The notes beneath the pieces are model-generated. The model was not told the origin of the DNA and searched no databases. It worked only from the letters and a program-made list of their open reading frames with translations. A program made the position numbers and the translations under genes. A DNA stretch of 41,032 nt from Lachnospiraceae bacterium UBA7060 (lineage in GTDB: Bacteria > Bacillota > Clostridia > Lachnospirales > Lachnospiraceae): positions 1 through 41,032 of the forward strand of contig DLAA01000098.1 of assembly GCA_002493835.1 (NCBI GenBank), written 5' to 3'. Of the stretch, positions 23,910-30,398 are shown piece after piece (positions within the stretch are counted from its first letter, which is position 1; each line of letters opens with the position of its first letter).

Positions 23910-25067
23910 ATGTCATTAGTACCTTTAAGACCTTTGTTGGAAGCAACGGACAAATATCATTTCGCCCAGGGGGCTTTTAATGTGAACGCGGTGGCACAGG
24001 CGAAAGCAGTGATTGAAGTGCATGAGATGTTCCGCTCGGCGGCCATTTTGCAGGGCGCTGATCTGGCGAATGGATTCATGGGCGGCAGAACAGATTTTAT
24101 GAATGCTACGCTGGAGGATAAAAAAGCGGGAGCAAAAAATATTGCGGATGCTGTCAAAAAATATGGGACGGATTCTCCCATCCCGGTTGTGCTTCACCTG
24201 GATCATGGCAAGAATTTTGATTCTGTGAAGGCAGCAGTGGAAGGCGGATATACATCAGTCATGATTGACGGTTCTTCTCTTCCTTTTGATGAAAATGTGG
24301 AGTTGACGAGAGAGGTCGTAAAATACGCTCATGAAAGAGGGATTACGGTCGAGGGAGAGCTGGGTGTACTGGCGGGAGTGGAAGACCATGTGTTTTCTGC
24401 CTCCTCTACTTATACAAATCCTCTCAAAGCGGTAGAGTTTTTCCGTAAGACCAAAGTAGACTGTCTCGCGATTTCTTATGGCACCATGCATGGCCCTTCT
24501 AAGGGGAAAGATGTGAAGCTGAGAAAGGAAATTGCTATCGCGATTAAAGAGTGCATGAACCACGAAAATATTTTCGGAGTACTGGTATCTCATGGATCCT
24601 CTACGGTTCCCAAGTATATTGTGGATGAGATTAACGGACTCGGCGGTGATGTGCAGAATGCCTATGGAATTTCTGTGGAGGAATTAAAACAGGCGATTCC
24701 CTGTGGAATTGGGAAAATCAATGTGGATACAGATATCCGTCTTGCTGTGACAAGAAATATGAAAGAATTTTTTGCGAAGAATCCGGCTAAACAAAGCAGC
24801 CCGTCTATCGGACCGATCTATGAACTTCTGGAAAAGAATAAGACACAGGTAGATCCGAGGGTGTTCTTGACTCCGATTATGGATACACTCATGAAAGGCA
24901 CAATACCTGATGATGATGTGGCGGCGATTACAGGCTGTATAGAAGCCGGAGTGAAAGAAGTGGTCGGTACATTGATTGTGCAGTTTGGTTCCGTAGGGAA
25001 AGCGCCTTTAGTGGAGCAAGTGACGCTTGACGAAATGGCACAGCGGTATAAAAAGGCCGGCATTTAA
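23910..25067 (+). CDS. Class II ketose-bisphosphate aldolase, long form
   Basis: 385-residue zinc aldolase, about 60 residues longer than the housekeeping enzyme at 6392. Metal and catalytic motifs are kept: QGAFNVNAVAQAK, VLHLDHGKNFDSVKAAVEGG, MIDGSSLPFDENVELT, GELGVLAGVEDH, ISYGTMHGPSKG, VSHGSSTVPKY and GKINVDTDIRLAVTR. The extra length is in the first 80 residues and a C-terminal stretch (about 320-385). Likely substrates are fructose- or tagatose-1,6-bisphosphate or a modified ketose bisphosphate. GAAAGGAG precedes ATG 23910. Last gene of the LacI-controlled operon. A second aldolase in the same window argues that this one is specialised for the pathway. Confidence 0.88.
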   Translation: MSLVPLRPLLEATDKYHFAQGAFNVNAVAQAKAVIEVHEMFRSAAILQGADLANGFMGGRTDFMNATLEDKKAGAKNIADAVKKYGTDSPIPVVLHLDHGKNFDSVKAAVEGGYTSVMIDGSSLPFDENVELTREVVKYAHERGITVEGELGVLAGVEDHVFSASSTYTNPLKAVEFFRKTKVDCLAISYGTMHGPSKGKDVKLRKEIAIAIKECMNHENIFGVLVSHGSSTVPKYIVDEINGLGGDVQNAYGISVEELKQAIPCGIGKINVDTDIRLAVTRNMKEFFAKNPAKQSSPSIGPIYELLEKNKTQVDPRVFLTPIMDTLMKGTIPDDDVAAITGCIEAGVKEVVGTLIVQFGSVGKAPLVEQVTLDEMAQRYKKAGI

Positions 25068-25100
25068 GAAGTGCAGATGAACGCGGGGATCGGGGAAACG

Positions 25101-25148
25101 GTATGAAAAAAAATCATACTATCTGAATAGCAGAATGCGTAATATAAT
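25101..25148 (+). promoter_or_regulatory. Candidate activated promoter of the ABC transporter genes
   Basis: A perfect TATAAT at 25143-25148 has no usable -35 box (TATCTG at the right spacing). Directly upstream, GTATGA (25101-25106) and TCATAC (25114-25119) form an inverted repeat around seven A residues. A poor -35 next to a dyad is the layout of a promoter that needs an activator; the NarL-type regulator at 29654 is a natural candidate. Confidence 0.4.
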
Positions 25149-25192
25149 GTAACTATTATAGACGTAAAGAAAAAAAAGAAAGGAAGACTGCT

Positions 25193-25972
25193 ATGAAAGA
25201 AAAAAACAAAGGTAGTAAGATTCCAAACAAAGTATGGCTGCTAATCTCATTTGCAGTGGCTATGGTTTTATGGTATTTACTGTCCCTGAACCCCAGAACG
25301 GCCCGGAGTTTCCCGAATATTGTCGTGACACTCGGGTCTGTGAAGACAATGATTGAAAGAGGTGTGTTCTGGACTGACATCCAGAGCAGCTTGATTTCCG
25401 TCAGTGTCGGTTTCTTGTTAGGATTTGTATTGTCTCTTCCGACAGCGATCCTGATGGCGTGGTATCGACCCGTGAGAAACATTATCGAACCATGGATTCA
25501 GTTTGTCAGGAATATTCCGCCTCTGGCTTATGTGCCGTTGGTGGTTATTTCTGCAGGCGTAGGAAGAAAGCCGCAGATTATTGTCATCACGATAGCTACT
25601 TTTTTGATTATGACAATCACAATTTATCAAGGTGTCATTAACATCGATGAAACGTTGATAAAGGCTGCCCGGGTGCTTGGCGCTACGGACAAAGATATCT
25701 TCTTGCAGGTAATCGCTCCTGCCACGCTTCCGTTTATCATGACGGCGGTCCGGCTTGGTGCATCTGTTGCGCTGACGACGCTGATTGCAGCAGAATCTAC
25801 AGGCGCTAGTGCAGGCCTGGGAATGCGTATCCGTTCCCTGAACAACAGTTTTGAATCTGAGCCGATGCTGCTGTATATCATCATTATTGGTATCATAGGC
25901 ATTACCGTGGAGAAAGTGATTAAAATATTAGAAAGGAAGCTGACGGGATGGCAGGAGAAAAGAGAAATATAA
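25193..25972 (+). CDS. ABC transporter permease, NitT/TauT type
   Basis: 259-residue inner-membrane permease of the SsuC/TauC/NrtB class. About six membrane segments are visible, with the EAA-type cytoplasmic loop in INIDETLIKAARVLGATDKD near residue 145-165 that docks the ATPase. The N-terminus is basic (MKEKNKGSKIPNKVW), which fits the inside. AAAGGAAG precedes ATG 25193. Its 3' end overlaps the ATPase gene by 25 bases, so the two are translationally coupled. The family takes up sulfonates, taurine, nitrate, cyanate, or thiamine precursors. No TPP riboswitch-like sequence was recognised upstream, so thiamine precursors are less favoured. Confidence 0.93.
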   Translation: MKEKNKGSKIPNKVWLLISFAVAMVLWYLLSLNPRTARSFPNIVVTLGSVKTMIERGVFWTDIQSSLISVSVGFLLGFVLSLPTAILMAWYRPVRNIIEPWIQFVRNIPPLAYVPLVVISAGVGRKPQIIVITIATFLIMTITIYQGVINIDETLIKAARVLGATDKDIFLQVIAPATLPFIMTAVRLGASVALTTLIAAESTGASAGLGMRIRSLNNSFESEPMLLYIIIIGIIGITVEKVIKILERKLTGWQEKREI

Positions 25973-26739
25973 AATTGAAAATTGACAACGTAAAAAAGAT
26001 TTATAATTCCCGGAATGGGGAAATGATTGCTTTGAACGGCGTCAATTTAGATATTATGGAAAATGAGTTTATCTGCGTGGTAGGTCCTTCCGGATGCGGA
26101 AAATCTACACTTCTTAATATTATTGCAGGACTGCTTGAACCCACTTCCGGCGCCGTGTATTGCGACGGGAATAAAGTAGAAGGAACGGGGACGGAGCGGG
26201 GCGTTGTCTTTCAGCAGTATGCGCTGTTCCCTTGGATGACAGTAAAGAAGAATGTCATGTTCGGGTTGAAGCTTCAGGGGATCAAAGGCAAAGAAGCCGA
26301 AGAAAAGGCGATGAAGTACATAAAAATGGTGCAGCTTGAGGATTTCCTCGATCATTATCCGAAGGAACTTTCAGGCGGTATGAAACAGAGGGTTGCCATT
26401 GCCAGGGCATATGCGGTGAATCCTTCCGTTCTGCTCATGGATGAGCCTTTTGGCGCTCTGGATGCACAGACGAGGACGCAGCTTCAGACGGAACTGCTGG
26501 AAACATGGGAAAAAGAACAGAAGACCTGTTTCTTTATCACGCATGATGTGGACGAGGCCATTATTTTAGCGCAAAAGGTAATTATTATGAGTGCACGGCC
26601 CGGACGGATCAAAGAGATAGTGGATATCAATATTCCCTACCCAAGAACACAGGAAACAAAGATGTCGTCAGAATTTATGGATTTAAAAAATCATATTTGG
26701 GGACAGGTATATCAGGAATATTTGGAAGTAAGGAAATAA
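25948..26739 (+). CDS. ABC transporter ATP-binding protein, NitT/TauT type
   Basis: 263-residue ATPase of the SsuB/TauB class. Walker A is GPSGCGKST near residue 46, the Q-loop is VVFQQYALFPW, the signature is LSGGMKQRVAIARA, Walker B is LLMDEPFGALDA, and the H-loop is FFITHDVDEAI. The C-terminal residues IVDINIPYPRTQ are typical for this class. The start ATG lies within the permease gene. The binding-protein gene follows after 127 bases with its own promoter, which would give the binding protein higher expression, as usual for importers. Confidence 0.95.
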   Translation: MAGEKRNIKLKIDNVKKIYNSRNGEMIALNGVNLDIMENEFICVVGPSGCGKSTLLNIIAGLLEPTSGAVYCDGNKVEGTGTERGVVFQQYALFPWMTVKKNVMFGLKLQGIKGKEAEEKAMKYIKMVQLEDFLDHYPKELSGGMKQRVAIARAYAVNPSVLLMDEPFGALDAQTRTQLQTELLETWEKEQKTCFFITHDVDEAIILAQKVIIMSARPGRIKEIVDINIPYPRTQETKMSSEFMDLKNHIWGQVYQEYLEVRK

Positions 26740-26750
26740 TATCCGCATGA

Positions 26751-26779
26751 TTGGATTTGTAAAAAAACTGTGGTATGAT
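26751..26779 (+). promoter_or_regulatory. Promoter of the substrate-binding protein gene
   Basis: TTGGAT at 26751-26756 and TATGAT at 26774-26779 are spaced by 17 bases. Transcripts would start near 26786 and carry a leader of about 80 bases with strong secondary structure. Confidence 0.7.
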
Positions 26780-26799
26780 GTAAGAAGGATTTTATTCTG

Positions 26800-26852
26800 G
26801 AGTCTGCGCCTGCGCAGCGAGCGCAGATTCTCAAAATAAAAAAGCTGCGCAG
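26800..26852 (+). promoter_or_regulatory. Structured leader with possible H-type pseudoknot
   Basis: GAGTCTGCGC (26800-26809) pairs with GCGCAGA..CTC (26821-26832) leaving an 11-base loop. The loop sequence CTGCGCAGC (26810-26818) is perfectly complementary to GCTGCGCAG (26844-26852). Between them lies an 11-base A-rich linker (26833-26843). The second arm ends 4 bases before the GAGGG ribosome site. This geometry permits a pseudoknot or two exclusive hairpins next to the start of the binding-protein gene. No known riboswitch class is recognised. Confidence 0.45.
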
Positions 26853-26866
26853 AAACGAGGGAAAAT

Positions 26867-27985
26867 ATGAAAAAGATGTTAAGTTTACTGCTGACGGCAG
26901 CGATGGTTGTATCGTTAGCAGGATGCGGCGGTAATTCAGCGCCCGCAGCAGAAGCGCCTGCAGCGGAGACGTCTGCGGCAGTGGAAGAAACGCCGGCAGC
27001 GGAGGAACCTGCAGCAGAAGAACCTGCGGCGGAGGCAGCAGCGGAAGAACCTGCAGCAGAGGCAGCAGGGAGCTATGACCCTGTTACTTTGCATGTAGCT
27101 TATATGCCCAACTATGGCAGCCTGTGGTCAGTACTTACCGCAAAGGAAAAAGGATACTTTGATGAGGTTGGTATTACCGTAGAGATGGTCGAATTTGCAG
27201 ACGGCCCGACGATCATTGCAGCAATGGAATCCGGAAGTATTGATGTCGGCTATATTGGACAGGGTGCACATAAGCTTTGTATCAACGGGCAGGCGTCTAT
27301 TTTTGCTCTTTCCCATATTTCTAACGGTGACGCATTGATTGGGGGAGCGGGAATCACAAAAGTAGAAGATCTAAAAGGTAAGAAAGTGGCATATTCTTCC
27401 GGAAGCTCGAGTGAGGATATACTAGTGAATTCCTTGCAGGCGGCTAATATGACAATGAGCGATATTGAGGCGGTAGATATGGATGCATCCGCAATCGTTA
27501 CGGCTATGCTTTCCGGCGGTGTAGATGCATGTGCAACATGGTCGCCGAACAGCATTAAGATCCTAGAAGAAATGGATGGGGCAACAAAGCTGACTGATAA
27601 TATGACATTTAAAGATACGACCATATCTCTTGCAAGCTGGATTGCGATGCCTAAGTATGCAGAGGAAAATAAGGATGTTTTGGTTAGATTTACCAAGGCG
27701 CTTTTCAAGGCAATGGATTACGCAGCAAACGATCACTACGATGAGGTTGCACAGTATGTGGCAACACAGGTCGCACAGGATTATGACAGTGTCTATGCAC
27801 AGAGAGGCGATGCTCAGTGGCTGACAGGAAAAGAAGTCTCAGAGGGAGCTTCAAACGGTGAGGTAGAAGGATATTATGAAGTTCAGAAGCAGGGATTTGT
27901 GGCAGCAGGAGCCGTAGAGAAGGATCCCGTTCCGGCAGTTTCTGACTATGTCATGTTAGATGTCATGATTGAAGCAGGCAAGTAA
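26867..27985 (+). CDS. Lipoprotein substrate-binding protein of the ABC importer
   Basis: 372-residue extracytoplasmic binding protein, NrtA/SsuA/TauA-like. It begins with a lipoprotein signal peptide (MKKMLSLLLTAAMVVSLAGC), so the mature Cys20 is lipidated and held on the outer face of the membrane. A low-complexity Ala/Glu/Pro linker fills residues about 24-66. The binding domain follows from LHVAYMPNYGSL, with AAMESGSIDVGYIGQGAHK, GGVDACATWSPNS and GDAQWLTG. The ligand is unknown; the class binds sulfonates, nitrate or pyrimidines. A second copy of this binding domain, without signal peptide, is fused to a chemoreceptor domain at 30399. GAGGG sits before ATG 26867. A promoter and structured leader lie upstream, and a 10-bp hairpin lies downstream. 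Confidence 0.94.
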   Translation: MKKMLSLLLTAAMVVSLAGCGGNSAPAAEAPAAETSAAVEETPAAEEPAAEEPAAEAAAEEPAAEAAGSYDPVTLHVAYMPNYGSLWSVLTAKEKGYFDEVGITVEMVEFADGPTIIAAMESGSIDVGYIGQGAHKLCINGQASIFALSHISNGDALIGGAGITKVEDLKGKKVAYSSGSSSEDILVNSLQAANMTMSDIEAVDMDASAIVTAMLSGGVDACATWSPNSIKILEEMDGATKLTDNMTFKDTTISLASWIAMPKYAEENKDVLVRFTKALFKAMDYAANDHYDEVAQYVATQVAQDYDSVYAQRGDAQWLTGKEVSEGASNGEVEGYYEVQKQGFVAAGAVEKDPVPAVSDYVMLDVMIEAGK

Positions 27986-28003
27986 TTAAAAGTATTTTTA
28001 TGG

Positions 28004-28037
28004 TGAGAGCAGTCTGCCGTTTGGTATACTGCTCTCA
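28004..28037 (+). repeat. 10-bp hairpin between binding-protein and kinase genes
   Basis: TGAGAGCAGT (28004-28013) and ACTGCTCTCA (28028-28037) form a perfect inverted repeat with a 14-base loop. There is no T-run, so it more likely stabilises the binding-protein mRNA or partly limits read-through. A second hairpin, CTGTTG/CAACAG with loop GGAAA (28042-28058), sits directly before the ATG at 28060. Confidence 0.6.
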
Positions 28038-28059
28038 TATGCTGTTGGGAAACAACAGT

Positions 28060-29679
28060 ATGGAGACTGTTATGCTGATTTTACTGTTAGTCGTTTTTAT
28101 GATCGTTTCCGGCTTTGTTTTGTTTCGAAAAAGAAACAGGGAATCCGTTTTTCTCTCAGGAATGTGCATCAGCCTTGTGCTTGAATTTACGGGCATTTTA
28201 ATTTTTGTGGCCAAAAAGGGCGGGTATTCAAAGCAGATGCTGGAATTTTTGTTTGTTTCCATGAAATTGAAGACAGAAATTCAATATCTTGTTATTCCGC
28301 TCGATTGTATAGGGTATATTATTGCGCTGGGCAGATATCTGTTTCCTTTTTTTCTCATGCAGATGGCAATGCATTATTCAATGCTTCCCGTGATCCGCCG
28401 CAGCCCTTTCATTAAAAAACTGACAGCCGTACTGCCGGTTGTCTCACTGATTATTTATTATCCTTCCATTTATAAATCAATCACTGCATGGAATCCGGCA
28501 ATGCAGGATCTTATTGTAGAGATTTCTTATTATTGGATTTTGTTTTATATCGGTGCGGCGATCGTTCTTCTTGTGATTGAGTATTTTTCTATAACAATGG
28601 CCTTTTGCAGGAGACAGTTCAGCCTGGTCGTTGTCTGTATGATTGCCATGTCGGGATTATATTTGACTTATTGCGGACAGGATCCGGGGCAGGTATACCG
28701 ATTTTACAGCTATTCCTATAAATGGAACAGGGGAATCGGCTATTTGCAGCATATGTGGGATATCAAGACATATTATCTGCTTATCTTGATAAATGTGATC
28801 TGCGGTATATTAGGGTTTTTCAGTCTGTTTCGGTATACACAGCAGCATTATGCAGATGATTTGGAAGATGTGGTGATGGAGCGAAAATATAATACGGCCA
28901 AAGTAGGGACACTGGTGTTTGTTCATAGCACGAAGAATCAGCTTTTGGCGAATCGTGTACTTTTTAAGCGCTTAAGCGGACTTGATATGACGCGGGCAGA
29001 GGATATTCAGAAGATGCAGGAGTACATAGTAACGTTAGAGAATATCAATGATGCGCTGTTAGAACGTATGGAGGAGCTGCACCGTTCCGTAAAGTCCAGC
29101 TCCATTCTGATGGTTTCCTGTTATCTGGAAGAAATTGTGGAGAAAGCATTGGATAGATTTTATGATAAGTGTCCTGACGCTTCCGTGGAAGTTATCCTCG
29201 AATCCAATGCTCCTCTGCTTGCAGATAAAACTCATCTCTGCGAGGCTGTTTATAATCTTTTAATCAATGCGCAGGATGCGGTGGAAGCGGCAGACCGGGG
29301 TGCAGAAGGGAAGGTATCTTTGCTGAGCCATGATGAAAGGCTTTATACTGTTATAGAGATAAAAGATAACGGTACGGGAATTCCCAGGGCTTTGACTAAA
29401 AAAATATTTGATCCATTTTACACAAGCAAAAACAGAAGTCATAACTGGGGAATGGGATTGTATTATGTCAGAGCCATCGTCAGGGGACATTTAGGGAATT
29501 TGCGAGTAGAAAGTAAAGAGGGAAAAGGCAGCAGCTTTTATATTATTTTACCAAAGTATGCGGACGACAGACGGCGGATTTATGGTGATAAGATTGAAAG
29601 AAAATCTTTCAACCTTGATTTGAGGGTCAATCGCTTGATCCATGGAGACAAAAATGGGCGAAAACAAAAAGAAGATTAG
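28060..29679 (+). CDS. Membrane sensor histidine kinase of the ABC/TCS locus
   Basis: About 539 residues. The first 270 or so carry roughly seven hydrophobic segments (LILLLVVFMIVSGFVLF at the start) with no recognised sensor domain. The dimerisation region has VGTLVFVHSTKNQLLANRV, with His as the likely phosphosite. The ATPase domain has the N-box EAVYNLLINAQDAVEA, DNGTGIP, and GMGLYYVRAI. The start is uncertain: ATG 28000 and 28039 lie in a hairpin and lack ribosome sites, so I favour ATG 28060, directly before the first membrane segment. Even there the site is weak and sits in a small hairpin, which would keep kinase levels low relative to the binding protein. The 3' end overlaps the regulator gene by 26 bases. 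It probably signals presence of the transporter ligand. Confidence 0.88.
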   Translation: METVMLILLLVVFMIVSGFVLFRKRNRESVFLSGMCISLVLEFTGILIFVAKKGGYSKQMLEFLFVSMKLKTEIQYLVIPLDCIGYIIALGRYLFPFFLMQMAMHYSMLPVIRRSPFIKKLTAVLPVVSLIIYYPSIYKSITAWNPAMQDLIVEISYYWILFYIGAAIVLLVIEYFSITMAFCRRQFSLVVVCMIAMSGLYLTYCGQDPGQVYRFYSYSYKWNRGIGYLQHMWDIKTYYLLILINVICGILGFFSLFRYTQQHYADDLEDVVMERKYNTAKVGTLVFVHSTKNQLLANRVLFKRLSGLDMTRAEDIQKMQEYIVTLENINDALLERMEELHRSVKSSSILMVSCYLEEIVEKALDRFYDKCPDASVEVILESNAPLLADKTHLCEAVYNLLINAQDAVEAADRGAEGKVSLLSHDERLYTVIEIKDNGTGIPRALTKKIFDPFYTSKNRSHNWGMGLYYVRAIVRGHLGNLRVESKEGKGSSFYIILPKYADDRRRIYGDKIERKSFNLDLRVNRLIHGDKNGRKQKED

Positions 29680-30340
29680 GATTATGATAGCAGATGATGT
29701 GCCGCTGCTTCTGGAAGATATGACTGAACTGATTGACCGGCAGGATGATATGGAAGTAGTAGGAACAGCGGGAAGCGGGAAAAGGATTGTTGAGTTAGCA
29801 AAAGAAATAGAATTTGATATAATTTTGATGGATATCGAAATGGAAAGTTTAAATTCCGGTATTCTTGCGGCAGAGCAGCTGCGGGAGGAACTTGGAGAAC
29901 CAAATATTATTTTTTTGACGGTACATGATACAAATGAAATGATTCTGACTGCAATGGGAGCAGGGGCGGTGGATTACCTAGTAAAGGGATGTGGAGAGGA
30001 AGAAATATTAAATCATATCAGAAGCGCCTATAACGGGAATCCAATCATGGAACGTAAGGTCCATGATGTGGTCATGCGGGAATATGTGAGACTTCAAAAG
30101 AGTGAGAAAAGTCTTTTGTTTTTTATCAATAATATCTCTGGCTTGACAGCTGCGGAAAGAGAATTGATAAAAATGCTTTTGGAAGGAAAGAAAGTCAAAG
30201 AAATTGCGAAAGAGAGATGTGTGGAAATAGTCACAATAAAGACGCAGATTAAGGGTCTGCTTAGAAAGTTTGGCTGCAGCAGGACAAAAGAAGTAACAAA
30301 GATCATTAATGATTTGAATTTGACACATTTATTCATGTAA
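29654..30340 (+). CDS. NarL/FixJ-type response regulator
   Basis: 228-residue regulator. The receiver domain (about 7-125) has the acidic pair ADD, the phosphoacceptor Asp60 in IILMDIEM, FLTVHD at the switch position and YLVKGCGEEE, where Lys is conserved. The C-terminal helix-turn-helix (about 162-228) has LTAAERELIKMLLEGKKVKE and TIKTQIKGLLRKFG, the LuxR/NarL class. The start is placed at ATG 29654, because GGAGA lies 5 bases upstream; ATG 29642 is the alternative. It overlaps the kinase gene. The dyad upstream of the ABC permease gene (25101-25119) is a possible target. Confidence 0.92.
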   Translation: MGENKKKIRIMIADDVPLLLEDMTELIDRQDDMEVVGTAGSGKRIVELAKEIEFDIILMDIEMESLNSGILAAEQLREELGEPNIIFLTVHDTNEMILTAMGAGAVDYLVKGCGEEEILNHIRSAYNGNPIMERKVHDVVMREYVRLQKSEKSLLFFINNISGLTAAERELIKMLLEGKKVKEIAKERCVEIVTIKTQIKGLLRKFGCSRTKEVTKIINDLNLTHLFM

Positions 30341-30398
30341 AAAATCAAGCGCATCAGCGCAATTTTCTATAGAATAAGAAAGATAGAGAGGGACATTC

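Noticed and set aside
25068..25192. A TPP riboswitch before the NitT/TauT importer
   Set aside because: None of the conserved TPP-aptamer sequence was recognised in this 125-base gap or at 26740-26866, so uptake of thiamine precursors is not supported.
26935..27070. Ala/Glu/Pro-coding repeats as a genomic repeat element
   Set aside because: The tandem GCAGCGGAAGAACCT-like units encode the flexible linker after the lipidated cysteine, which is common in binding lipoproteins; nothing more is needed to explain them.
28000..28062. ATG 28000 as start of the histidine kinase
   Set aside because: It has no ribosome site and the first 20 codons would be made of the 10-bp hairpin sequence. ATG 28060 lies directly before the first membrane segment.
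29594..29612. TTGAAAGA/TCTTTCAA inverted repeat as a regulator site
   Set aside because: It lies inside the coding end of the kinase gene, with a 3-base centre and no promoter nearby; likely chance.
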